Assembly: GCA_023846275.1 (NCBI GenBank)
Contig: CM043875.1
Coordinates: 5,530,626 to 5,594,625, forward strand
DNA length: 64,000 nt
Direction: 5' to 3'
From: Vanilla planifolia
Lineage: Eukaryota > Streptophyta > Magnoliopsida > Asparagales > Orchidaceae
This document shows, in pieces, positions 38,041-49,812 of this stretch. The notes beneath the pieces are model-generated. The model had not been told where the DNA came from and made no database searches. It worked only from the letters and a program-made list of their open reading frames with translations. The number at the start of each line of letters is the position of its first letter. The stretch's first letter is position 1. The position numbers and the translations under genes were made by a program.

Positions 38041-39330
38041 AAACCATTGAGGGATTAGAAACTTGCTCAAGACTAGAGCTTTGAGCACAAGTAATTTGCA
38101 TGCAGTGCTTCAGTTGTGATGACACCAAAGAAAGATGGAGGATGAGTAAGTGCAATGACTATACAACACTTAATAAAATCATATATTGAGAGCCTACATG
38201 ACCAACACAGCATGTTAAGTTCTTTATGAAGCTCAATTTAACATCTAAATATCACTAAATGTGAATCCAAGAGGACACTAAAGAAAAAAAGCTTTCAAAA
38301 CTTGGCTATGATTATACAAGAAGCTAATGATGCTATTCAAATTATGTCATGTAGTGCAACCTTCATGAGACTAATGTATGAGATTCTAGGGCCATGCATT
38401 GACAAGTTGTGATCTTATTTCTTGAAAAAATGCTTATTTATAGCTAGAAGAAGCAAGAACATTTCAACCATGCAAGAGAAGTGTTCTCGTGGTTACAAGA
38501 GAATCAACTCAAGCTCAATCTAAAGAAATGTGAGTTTGGGAAAAGAAACCTCATATGTATTATGAGCTTAGTATCAACTCAAAGAAGATAAAAACTATTT
38601 GAGACTAGTCGAGATCTCGAACAATTACAGAGATTAAAAGCTTCATTGGAGCATATCAAATTATTGAGAAAGTTTATAAAAAGATTCTCTAAGATAATTG
38701 TAATGCTATATTTTTACTTGATTAGATTATAAATTTGAATAAAAGGAAGTTCATGAGACATCCACAAATTGAAGGATATCATCTATGAAGCACCAGTATT
38801 GGCTTTGTCCAAACTTTGATAGTGATTTAAGCTAGAAGATGATGTCTTAAGTTATGTTATAAGAGCTATTTTGATGTAAGAAAGATCTATAACCTACTCA
38901 CAAAAAAACTTTCGACTCTATGAGAAGGGTACCATTAACTTTATATCAAGCAATGAAACAAAGGTGACAATATTTCTTTGGAAAAGAAACTATTGTGCAT
39001 GCAAACCAACATCCTCTTCAATATACTCAAATGCAATCCAAATTACAATAAGCTCAACAACCGGAGTGGATATCCTATTTGTAGCAATTTAATCTCAAGA
39101 TCAACTATATGAAGGTCAATCAAAACAAGCCAACAAATATGCTCCCTTGACCACCACTTATTACTTTTATTTATCTATTTCCAGCCAAAGATGCACAAGT
39201 AGTATACACCAAATATGTAAAAGATTCAGATTTCAAAAAAGTTCTCAAGAAAATCCAACGAGGAAAGGCAACCATGTATGCTCATCAAGATAAATTATTA
39301 TACAAGGGTTGATAGTTATGCATATTTCAC
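38041..39330 (+). pseudogene. Reverse transcriptase/RNase H fossil of gypsy copy 2
   Basis: At about 38117-38145 VVMTPKKDGG matches APVVxTPKKDGGxR. Near 38345-38550 come CSATFMRLMYEILGP and LKLNLKKCEFGKR, the region around the polymerase active site and after it (CNAPATFMRLMNDVL...LNLKKCEFG). From 39180, FPAKDAQV and FKKVLKKIQRGK resemble the part leading to integrase. The frame is broken many times. Confidence 0.6.
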
Positions 39331-39792
39331 GATGGAGATCGAATGAGATGGATCCAAGAAATGCATACCTTGAAAGTAGCTTGATGCATTAGGGTAATCA
39401 AAACCATACAAAACTTGCAAAAAGTACAATTTTTTGCCACTTACACAAACAAATGTTGACAAATAAGATAAAGAATATGCACTATGTTGATCCTTGAAAC
39501 ATAATAACAAAAAGCAAGAACTATATTTGAAGTTCTATTGCCTTTTTTGACATCAAGAAATCAACATGAAATTCACTTTTTACATTTTTTTTTTGCATCC
39601 TTACCAAAGAATTTTAAACCAAAAAAGACAAAATTATATAACAACTATCTTTTAACATCAGGGTAATTGTATCATATTGGCTGTGGAAAATAGAAAGATA
39701 ATATACATGTCTATATGAATATTAATCATTTCACAATGCACAGGGAATTTAAAATACATAGTATATTCTTATTTTATCAAACACTTCTATTT

Positions 39793-41665
39793 TGTCGTTC
39801 CCCTTAGTTCAATTCACTAATTCTGTACTATCTCATGATATGTATCTCGTACACCTAAAATTGTTAGTACCAAAATAAATTGAGCCACTGTCATGAGCAT
39901 AATAATCAAAATATAGCATAATCATCACATGCGAATTATTAAAACATTCAAGTTATGTTACATTCGAAGGTCATAGTTACATATAATATTGACATCATGC
40001 TATATCATTCATGTACATAACTAAACATTCACATGCATTTGTGATTTATCATCTTTTTTTTATTTAGCAAGAACTTGCAAAAGAACTTGTTTTCCTCTTA
40101 GCTAAGGGTTTGCATTAATGTGATCAAATCTTATTTCCCTTGATTTTCCTAGATGCCCAATCGGTTTACCTCAATTTCAATAAATCCTTGATCATTTGGA
40201 ATTCAAACTTCATCCTTTGTTTTTTTAGATGGACATATAGCAATTTCTTTTACATTGCCTTCTCTAATCTTAATTTTATTTCTCATTCAAGCTTTCATGC
40301 TCTTTCCTATAATATGGCACCTAGCCACTTCTTTTGCAAGCATGTTCAGCCCTTTCATCCACATGACATGCTAGCCACTATAGCATAGTTTATAGGCATT
40401 TCCAGCAATTTAACAATGCTTCACTTGCATTTAATTTATCACAATATTCCACAATCATAGCATATAAGTCAATTCAGACACCTACCAAAAAGTTCACATT
40501 CTTTTGTTAAGTACCCATACATTCACTTCAACATGCATTACCTAATGCAAAACAATATTATATTTTGGGTATTACATATGAAAGACAATATCATTACACC
40601 ACATCATGTGTAATTAAGTCTTATATTGACATAACATTATAACATCAATCATTCACATATATCAAATTTTATAACATGTTTACCCAATATTTTCTAGATG
40701 TTATCTTTAATCATTCTCTCCTTCTTCCTTCAATCATATATAGAATACTTAATTATATTTCCTTCATTTTATTTCATATACAATATGCCCTACTAAGGCT
40801 TTTATTTTTTCCATAGCCTTGTGGTGTTTTACCATATTTAATTACATCACTTAAACCTGATGAACTCATCAGGCTAAAGGTCATACACTTTGACTGAACC
40901 ATCCATCGACCATCGAGCAGTCCAATCCTGCTCATAGGGTGGTCTGCTGTGCATCTCACAAACATCAAACTCATCTAATCATTTTGTACAACTCTCCATC
41001 TAATTGCTCCTAGGTTCTCATTGAACCATCCAATGCCCTTGTCAGATTATTTGATGCTCATCAGAAGTTCATTGAACCTTCCAACCAAGATCCAACAAAG
41101 ACTTAAGATCATTCTGTCAAAAATTACAGGATTGTTCAATCCATTCATCAAATCATTCGATTTCCATCTGTCGCCAACCCGAGATCAGGGATTCTTTTTG
41201 CCAAAATTCACAAATTATTCGATTACCTTATCAGACTGTTCAATCCCCCGTCGTCCCATCTATCAAAGACATCTCATTCTCCATTCTTTATCAAACCATT
41301 TGATATATCAATCAAACAATCTGATGAACATCAAGAACTACTACATCCGCATACCAACAATCCTTGACTTATCGTAACACAACTATTGAGCTATAATAGC
41401 TCTAAAAGTTATAAAAATTAGACTCATGCACACTTCATACATGCACTTAAACTCTCAACTCTCGCAAGATCCCTTCCAAAGCCAAGGATAAATATGAAAA
41501 AAAGCTTACCTCAATTCCTACAAAAATCTCCTCCATGAATCATCTTCTAAGTCCAACTCTTTCCCAAGCTTTCTTTAGAAATCCTTCTTCCTTTCCCTTT
41601 CTCCTCACATGCTAACTATCTTAAGCTTTTCTACTTTCAAGCTTATCTTCTCACTCTTGTTATAT
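39793..41665 (-). mobile_element. Long LTR-like insertion, Tekay/Del-like group
   Basis: This sequence separates reverse transcriptase (to 39.3 kb) from integrase (from 42.65 kb) of gypsy copy 2. Its left edge tgtcgttcccc recalls the reverse complement of the ggggcgtgaca end of the 47843 LTR. At 40561-40576 gggtattaca is the reverse complement of TGTAATACCC, a possible second LTR start. Around 40850-41340 it carries many loose repeats of tcaaatcattcgat-like motifs. The boundaries are uncertain. Confidence 0.4.
40850..41340. repeat. Degenerate short-motif repeats in the LTR
   Basis: Variants of cattcgat/atttgatg with ccttgtcag/ccttatcag recur at irregular spacing, for example tcagattatttgatgctcat, aaatcattcgatttcc, aaattattcgattacctta and aaaccatttgatatatcaa. 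They form a loose array rather than a clean tandem repeat. Confidence 0.45.
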
Positions 41666-42110
41666 TGTTGACAACTTGACATGGTACTTTGTTTGATAAT
41701 AACAAATCCTAAGTATCTCTCATGAATTTGTTTGAGTGATTTTAGATAACCGATGCTCATGTTCAAAGGAAAACTTTAAAAAAAGATGAGCAAAGGTGAA
41801 AGCACATGAAGATCATCTTTATTAAAATGATAAACTACTAAGAGATATATTTTGAATTTAATTTTAGGTATTTTAATTTTACTTAATTAGAATATTAAAC
41901 TTAATTGAAATATTTATTATAAGACAAAATATTTGATTTTTCTAATATATTTAATCTATCTTATCTTGACCCTATTTATCTTATTAATCTTAAAGTTGTT
42001 AATAATTTACAAAATTTAGTTTAAATCCTTTTGAGTGATAACAAAAAAGGGGAGATATTGATTATTGAGTATATAATGCATGACTGGCAATGCAGGTAAA
42101 GTAATTTATT
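41666..42110 (+). mobile_element. SIRE-like copia remnant
   Basis: TGTTGACAACTTGAC...TTTGATAATAACAAA resembles the SIRE-like LTR start at 59852 read on the minus strand (TGTTGTACCCTTGG...TTTGATAACAAC). At about 42044, aaaaaaggggagatat looks like the SIRE polypurine tract. The piece is short and its organisation unclear. Confidence 0.45.
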
Positions 42111-42654
42111 AACCCTTATTAAAAATTACTTATAAAATATTTTATAAAAAATCGAAATTTTTATTCCTTGTAATTCATTCTCTTTTTACTGAAACACGCT
42201 TCAACTCTTAATTTCAACTAAGTACACAAGGGTATTAATTATTTCATTAAATCTATACTTTATAAGAATTATATTCTTTACATTTTTCATTGCAAACGAC
42301 TTCCAAATTTCATCAAATAGATTTTAGCGAGTTACTCATCAAACTCTACATTTTTGTATTAACTTACCAATTTTTTGATGTTGTTTGATATTTATAATAA
42401 TTCCCTAAATAAAATTATCTTATGGATAAAATAATAATATTTCTCAATAAACTTTGGCCCATTTGCCTTACGATCGAAAAGCTTCCGAATCCAGCAAAAT
42501 TACTATCGTTAGATTCATCAAAATTTATTATATTTAAAATAACATTCAACTTCATCCTTTAAGAGTAATCCATATACAATTGTTGCTATTACATTTTTAT
42601 ATAAATGTTCTTTTTGGACCTTTTTTGACATTTTCATTCATATAAAATTTACAA

Positions 42655-43870
42655 ATACAATGGTAAACAATTCAACTATATTTCAAATTTATACAAGAGC
42701 TATTAGGATATTATATTATACATCTTTTTCATTACCCAAGAGATCTTGGGAAAGTATCTTGATAGATTTCATTGTTACATTACCAACCACCAAAAGAGGG
42801 AATAACCATCCATACTTGATCGCAGATGGATTCTCAAATATAGCTATTCATATGTAGTGTCGAATGATATCTCTAATAAAGACAGCCATGCCATTCTTCG
42901 AAAACATAACATTTTAGATTGTTGTCATCTATTATATCAAATTGAGATGAAAGGTTTTTAGGTCATTTTTTTGTTGTCATCTATTATATCAACTATATTT
43001 TATAAAAAGTACAATGTTCCACCTATAAACTGAAGACCAAACAAAGGTTGTAAACAAAATGTTCATGCTTCTAATGATAGAATTTTACTCTTGCCAACCA
43101 AGAATTTGAGATGCAAACCTATCATACATCCAATTTGCTCATAACAAGGCTCAACACATTCCAAAACCCATCATACACTCATTTTGCTCATAAGAAGGCT
43201 CTGCACAATCCAAAATCTGTTCAAAAGATGCCTAGGTTTTATACCAAAGAATACATTTGACTTAGAGTACCAAATCAACACATATAAAGGAGTCAAGGAC
43301 GAACATGTGTGACATAATAAGAAAAAGGTTTCTTGAAGAAAACAAGAAGATCCAAGCAGAGGTCGACAAATGATAACGAAACTCTCAAAAGAAATACAAA
43401 AAAGACATTATCAACACCAGAGGAGTTTGAAGGATAACTAGCATGGTTACATATCAACAAGCAGAGATTGAAAAAAAAAAAGGAAGCTAACATTAATCAG
43501 TATGGTTCTTTCAAAATGTCTAAAATGATCAATGAAAGTTTAGTAGTTTGAATTACCACCTTATATGAAGATTTATTTTGTCAAGAATTTTAAAAAATTA
43601 AAGCCATTTAAGCAATGAATGTTTGATGGAAAACTACATGAAATATATCACCAATGGATAATCTTAAGCTAGAATATGATACAATCCTATGCAACAACGA
43701 CAATATCTTGTAGAAGAAAATAACCACCAAAAGGTGTAATACAAAGTTTTTCCATGAAATTAGCATAAAAGGAAAACTATTCATTTGAACCAAATGATAT
43801 AGTCAAGACTGAGAAATGATAAAATTCACACAACTAAATTTTAACAAATAATGAAATTCTTAAGATTAGA
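42655..43870 (+). pseudogene. Integrase fossil of gypsy copy 2
   Basis: At about 42720-42860 the plus strand reads LPKRSWESILIDFIVTLPTT followed by KRGNN and DGFSNIAIHM, matching the plant gypsy integrase core (xPWxSVSMDFIxxLPxxxxGxxAILVVVDRFSKMAHF). Later pieces near 43440-43600 (YISTSRD, ELPPYMKIYF, KPFKQ) match the C-terminal part seen in copy 1 at 37.2-37.4 kb. It is broken. Confidence 0.65.
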
Positions 43871-45230
43871 ATAAAAAGCTAATGCAGCAAAGGTATCTCT
43901 TATGCCAAAGAAAGAACATTCAAGAATATAGAATTGCAAGCAAAAAGGGCCCATGATCAAGGAGATCAATTCAAAAGATGGAAGACTAACTTCCAAAAAG
44001 ATAAGCAACTAGAACCAATAACCTCTCAAGAGGATTTTCTAAACCTCTCAAAAGCCATATGGCCTTAATTCATCTATTGTAACTCCCTTGAGACTTAATA
44101 GGTATCCTCAAAATAGATATAGAAGTCGACAAAAAGAAGAAATATAAACTCTCAAAAAGATGATCAGCCACTCGAGAGGTCATCCTCGAGGCAGCCATAG
44201 CCTCTTGAATCCCCTTCCAAGGCTAAACTAGCCTAGTTGGTCCTCTCATAAGACGTCTATGTCGTAAGTGGTATGTTTCTAAATTTAAAGGTTACTTACA
44301 ACTACTCCAAGTTTCAAATCATTAGCTAACAGCCATATAAGGCCTTCAACAAAATGCTAAAGAGTAAATTTAGTTCCAAGTGTCCTCCCATTAAGGAAAA
44401 CAAAAGATTAGAGAGAAAGCTATTGTAGCATTTGAAGGCAAAAATCAAATGAAACATTTGAATTAACAGATGCTACAATTGACACAACAAATTCATGCTT
44501 TAACAAAAAATTTTTAAAAGAGTTGGTCCGCATTGGTCAATTCCATCAAGGGGATGCATTTCTCTAACTAAAACACAATAACAATGACGAAAATCAACAG
44601 CCACATCCTAGTTTGAAAAATGAAACAATTTAGAATGGAAACTTAAATTGATTTACCAACATATGATAAGGAAATCAACATTAAAAAGCTTGACACTTAG
44701 TTGAATCAACTTCCAATCTATTTCTCCCTTTATCTATTTTTCTACCAAAAAAAGACTCTTTTGTTCTACCAAAAAAAGACTCTTTTGTTCTTCTAAAGTT
44801 ATCTTAGTATGTTCTTGCATCATGGAATGCTTAGCTCAAATCAAGATTGGTGAACAATATACCTTGGACCTTGTTAACATGGCAAATGACAACACAACTC
44901 TAGCATCCCAAAATCAAATTTTGTATAAATATATTTTATATGATGAATTAATGTATATAAATATGCAAATTTTGGTATTTGAATAAATAAAAATAATATT
45001 TTTAAAACTTTGATTGAAACAAAATAAAATATTAATATCTTGATTGCATCTCCAAAAATATGTCAACTACACAATAATTCAAATTTCAAAGACAAACAAA
45101 TTTTTTAATAGAACTCATTAAGAGGAATTTAATGATGCTTGAAATATAAATTTTGAAAACAAAATGAATTTATTATAAATTTTTGGAGTAAAAATAAAAT
45201 AATTAATTTAACTAAAAGTTTATAAAGACT
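43871..45230 (+). mobile_element. Probable 3' LTR region of gypsy copy 2, then unassigned AT-rich DNA
   Basis: Just after the integrase region, gctaatgcagcaaaggtatc parallels actaatgtagcaatggcatc at the start of the copy 1 3' LTR. Between 44030 and 44280 there are several ctctcaagag/ctcgagag motifs in an LTR-like setting. 44730-44785 holds a short duplication (ccaaaaaaagactcttttgttct, two copies). From 44.9 to 45.2 kb nothing is recognised. Confidence 0.35.
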
Positions 45231-47842
45231 CGTGCTTGATTAGGTGAGCGACAGAAAGAGAAGGAATTATCACAGCTTTAGCGAACCGCCTTTGCAGCTA
45301 GGTAAGTATAGAATTTTAACGAGCTGTCAGTTGGTTTAAATGGGAAGGAATTGAGAGAAAATTCTAGAAGATGCAAAAGAGGGAAGCTTTTAGCAAAAGG
45401 CAAAAGTGGAAGAAGAAGAAGACTTTTGCATCAGCAAGAGGCATTGTAGCAAGTGTAAGGGAAGAAGTTGCAAAAGTTGAAGGCAGCCACTGCTGCAGCT
45501 AGGGCTAAGGAGCATATTACATCAAACTAAGAGAGGAAGGATTCTGCAGCAAATCAAAACAGAGAATCAGAGGAATAGAATTGAGAAAACCTAGGAAAGG
45601 AAAATAGGAAAAATGTTGTAGCTTATTGTTGCTGCTGCAGAAGAAAAAATCAAGAAGAAAAGGAGGAAGCATGCAGCAAAAAAAGCTTACAGAAAGCAAG
45701 AATTGAAGAGAAAGCAGGGAGGAGTGAATTGAAGAGCCATTGCAACTCCTGTTTTTGCTAAATTGAGTAAGTGTGAGCTGCTGCTGTATGGGTTATAGAG
45801 GATAGCTGGGACAGCATAACAAATCAGGGCAACTGGAAAAAGAAATGTAGGGAAATCTTGCTGGGAGCTTGAGAAGGAGCTTGAATTTGATTCAACCTTG
45901 GCAGTAGGACTAAACAAGCTAACGTATGTTTCTAAATGAGCTTTGCATGATCTTTTGCTCCAGTTTCTGTCTAGCAGACCTTAGAAAAGTTGCAGGGTTA
46001 GGGAAGCTGTTTTGAAGCTTTAAGCTTGGGCTTTTAATGCAATCCTTGAGATTATGATCAAGTATAAATGTTCTTACTGTAACTAACCATAAGTTTTCAT
46101 AAATTGTGTTGTATGGAGTTTGGATTCAGTTTATGCGAAAACCAGAGAAAAGAGATGAGCTTTGGGGCGTATAGCCAAGCACGGCGTCTAGTAAGTCGAG
46201 TCCGGATGTACCGTTTAGACGAGTCAGGATGTACCATATGCCTACCAATGAACGGCACATCAAGCACGGATGCACAATGCACAACTGGTAGTCGGTACAC
46301 CGAGACCCAAGCATCAGACGTCGAGCCGACATACGATAGCTGAGGTCAAATGTATGGTAAGTCAAGTCAAACATAAGGTATAGCCAAACTATTTGAGTTT
46401 ATGGAAATGTGTTGTTTTACAATTGAGTAAAATATGAGCTAGGGAATATGTTACACATGGAAAAAATGTATATATTATGATGAAATTGTGCATGATTTTC
46501 AATGTATAGAAAAAGAATAATCCCACAAACAACTGATAAATAAACATAAATGTAATGTAAGTACATTATGTTTATTTATCTTTGAAAAATGTATTGATAT
46601 AAACATATGATATGATATCATTATATTATACATTTATGTTCTAATATAGTATGATATATGGATAGCATAACTTTTCGATATCATGTATGTGTTGCACTTG
46701 ATTTATACAAGTATATCAAAACATAAAAGCAGAAAACGAGAAAGAGAAAATAAAAAAAATCTAAGAAAAAGAAAAAGAGAGAAAAATATTAAATATAATG
46801 CTAGGCCTTATGAGTCTTATGTTACATATCATGTGTGATGATGTTGTGACAAGGCATGAGCATACGCTATATCATGAGGCTATATAAGCCTTATATCCCA
46901 ACCTATTAAAATGATGATTTGACATGATATACTATACTATGACATAGTATGACAAATAAAGATATGATTTTCCTTATGATATTATCCAATAACTAATGTA
47001 TATATGAAATGACCTCTTTTATTTTTGCAATACAACAGTGCAAGGTTATACAATTACAAGTATTTGATTGTGTTAAGATATAATATGATTGCCGTTAGCA
47101 CTACGGTGCTAGCTATACGAGCATTGGTCTTCAATCATAGAGATATATAATATAATCTTTGCTAGCACTATTATGCAGGTTTGTACAAATACAAGTCTTG
47201 AACTATGCAAAGATATGAGAAGATTTTCCCAAGCACTATTGGCCAAAAGCTTGATGAGATGTGGCCTACAATTCCATACTGAGATATTATATCAGCTAGC
47301 TGTAATTGATATGTGTCTATAAGTACAGATAATGATGCGATGATATGTTGATGAAATAAAATAGTTGTCATGCAAGAAAAACATGGCCTTTTAATATTTA
47401 AAATATAAGAAAATAAGAAATGATTAAAGAACATAAGGTCAAAACATTATCATAGAAATAAAAGAATAAACTGAGTAGATGTTTATATGCACAAGATATG
47501 GTCATGAAATTCATTTATATCTTTGTGGCATACTTTACATGATCACCTTATATCTATCAGTTACTTGTTTTATGTGTTTACCTCATAGATGTCATGTTTT
47601 TGCTTCTATTGTTTTGCTATTATAAGTTATTTTCTTTATTATATGTTAATAATTTATCTACTAGACTTGTAAAACTTATTATCTACTTATATTATAAGAC
47701 ACACCAATAGAAGGAAACCAGGGTGACAAGTGAGATGGGTTGTTTTGAAGTATCTATATAATAAGATGCAGCACATTATATCTTCTGAGATGATGTGGAA
47801 TGTATATACTTATGTTTTACAATTTTAAGTGCATATATGTTA
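45230..47842 (+). mobile_element. Long LTR of the Tekay/Del-like group, 5' part
   Basis: It shares with 33.8-36.3 kb the purine-rich, gcagc-rich leader followed by an acataaaa...gaaaaagagagaaaa stretch and gccttatgagtctta. With the solo LTR at 47843 it shares gctagcac...tgcagg repeats (47095-47260). Several 60-80 residue frames (for example near 46.1-46.37 kb) lie here and are taken as chance. The element was interrupted at 47842 by the solo LTR and continues at 49813. Confidence 0.5.
47838..47842. repeat. Target site duplication TGTTA, left
   Basis: Identical to 49808-49812 and directly abutting the TG end of the solo LTR. Confidence 0.9.
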
Positions 47843-49807
47843 TGTAATATCCTGGGAAAAAAAAAAAAGAAAAGAAGAAAGGACACACGGGCGTCGGACG
47901 CGAGGCGATCCGACGACGCCGCGTGCGCCCGTACGACCCGATCCCGAGGGAGGAGAAAGAAAGGGAGAGGAAGCCGTGCGAGTGATCCCGTGCCGAGACC
48001 ATGCGAAGCAGCGGAGTTTTTTTTTCCCGCAGCAGTCTCCGTCCCGACGAAAAAAAAATCGGAAGAAGGGAGTAGTCCGGCGGCGGCGATTTCAGGTCCC
48101 GAGCTCAGCGACGAGGGGAACCGGGTAAGTCCCGAGCCATTTTCTCTCTCTTCCCGAGCGGTTTTTCTCTCTTCGAACCGTAGAAGGGAAAGTTTTTTTT
48201 AGAAAGGTTTTTTTTACGGGATTTTTGGGATTTTCGGGTTGTTGTGCAGCCCTTCTCCTTTTTGCATCCTGAGCCAGGGAAACCGCGAACAGCAAAGGGG
48301 AAAAAGGAATTTCTGCGGTGCAGCCCTTTCTCGTTTTCCGTGCCGAGAAAGGAGGGTTGCATGCGAGTGTCGGCTTGATCCGAGGGGAATTTCTGAACCG
48401 TGCAGCGGTCGGCGGCAGCCTCCGTGTTAAAAAGGGGGGAGAAATTGAAAAGAAGTGTTGAGTGGCGAAGGCTGCATAAGTGTTAAGAAAGCAAACTCTG
48501 ACAGGTAATTTAATGTTCATTCTGCAGAGATCAATTACCTGTATGTTGCAGCATTTAAAACAAATTTTGATAAAAATATATTGATTTGCGATTTCAGCAC
48601 CCTGTAATTGAAATAAATGAGAACAAGAGGAAGGGGAAGGGGAAGAGGCCAAAGAATGGCAGGACCCTCAGGACCTCAGGTAGGTGAATTTATTTAAATA
48701 GTAATGTAAGTAGTGATTGTTATTTTATTATAAAAGCATGGCTTTGAAATATTATGGCATTATATGAAAATGAAATGAGAATTTGCAATATGATACTATG
48801 GTATAGTAAAATGTAAAGCATGCCAAAGAAAATGTGTAGAGGTATCGATTATGCCTCTTAAAGGGTTAAATTCCCTAAAAAGAAAAGTAAAAAAAAAAAA
48901 AGAGAAAAGAATTGACCCTAGATCGCATCCCAGTAGTCCCCAAACATATGAGCACCAGCACAGGATGCTGGGCATGATGAGATGGCATAGAGACCTCCCC
49001 CGCATTGCTAGTACTTTGTGCAGGGCTGAGTGCGGAGGGATATGATGAGATCGAGACATCTCGTATATGGCTAGCACTTTGTGCAGGGCTGAGATACGGA
49101 GATGGTCCGACGTGATAGAGATCGAGACATCTCGTATATGGCTAGCACTTTGTGCAGGGCTGAGATACGGGGATGGTCCGACGTGATAGGCTTGGCCAGC
49201 CACGATATGCCTACGGGCAATGGTCTCTAGATGAGATAGATGCCATAGAGATGTGATATGATATGATAGGGATGGGGGATGTGGATCATGAGGAAAGTCT
49301 AGGACCCAGCAAGAAAAAAAAAAAAATGAATAAGAAAAAAAAAGAATTGAAAAGAAGAAGAAATGAATTGCATACTTTGCTTGATTCATTGCATGCTGAT
49401 TTCAGATTTATCTTTGCCATATTTACATTTGAGATAAAGCATGTTGTTGGATATTCATCATGTTATATCCTTGTAGCCATAGCATTCACCTACTGGGCTT
49501 TATAAGCTCATTTCCCCTACTTACATTACAGGACATGCCACTGATTCACAGAGAGAGGGTGCTTAGGATGGTATGGGACTTTGTACAAACGTATCTGTTA
49601 TTTCGTTTTTTGTAATTTTTGTACAGGATTTCCCAAGTGACAGGTATGCATATATTGAAGTTGCTGTTGATTATAAAGGTAACAGTTTTATTTTGTTTGC
49701 GTCACCATCGCCTAGTTTTACAGTTGTGTCCTCAATTATATGCTGCTATGCTCTGATTAGCTGATTTTATCAGTAGATTATAGTGATAGTTTAGGCGGGG
49801 CGTGACA
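47843..49807 (+). mobile_element. Solo LTR, Ty3/gypsy (Tekay/Del-like), 1965 bp
   Basis: It starts TGTAATATCCTGGG and ends GGCGGGGCGTGACA, so it has the TG...CA ends of LTR retrotransposons, and is flanked by the perfect 5-bp duplication TGTTA. No primer binding site, polypurine tract or coding region lies next to it, so it is a solo LTR left by LTR-LTR recombination. The GC-rich part (47880-48470) contrasts with the surroundings. A 71-bp tandem array lies at about 48970-49190. The intact ends and duplication suggest it is younger than the LTR it interrupts. Open frames of 135-197 residues inside it are not taken as genes. The Tekay/Del assignment rests on terminal motifs and length. Confidence 0.88.
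48970..49190. repeat. Tandem array of a 71-bp unit in the solo LTR
   Basis: Two near-identical units start at 49049 and 49120 (gatcgagacatctcgtatat, then ggctagcactttgtgcaggg). A diverged third unit precedes them (about 48970-49048, ttgctagtactttgtgcagg). The core gctagcac...gtgcagg also recurs in the older LTR near 47.1-47.2 kb. Confidence 0.85.
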
Positions 49808-49812
49808 TGTTA
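49808..49812. repeat. Target site duplication TGTTA, right
   Basis: The second copy of the duplication at 47838-47842; older LTR sequence resumes here. Confidence 0.9.

Noticed and set aside
40561-40576. gggtattaca as the certain start of a minus-strand LTR
   Set aside because: No matching target duplication was found at this point and the flanks tattt/tatga agree only partly, so the boundary was left uncertain.
46097-46374. Three overlapping frames of 67-82 residues
   Set aside because: They are shadows of each other in a less AT-rich patch of an LTR; no conserved motif.
47795-49389. Frames of 135, 186 and 197 residues on both strands
   Set aside because: They lie within the solo LTR in GC-rich or repetitive sequence, are low in complexity (runs of Lys, Arg or Phe) and resemble no protein family.
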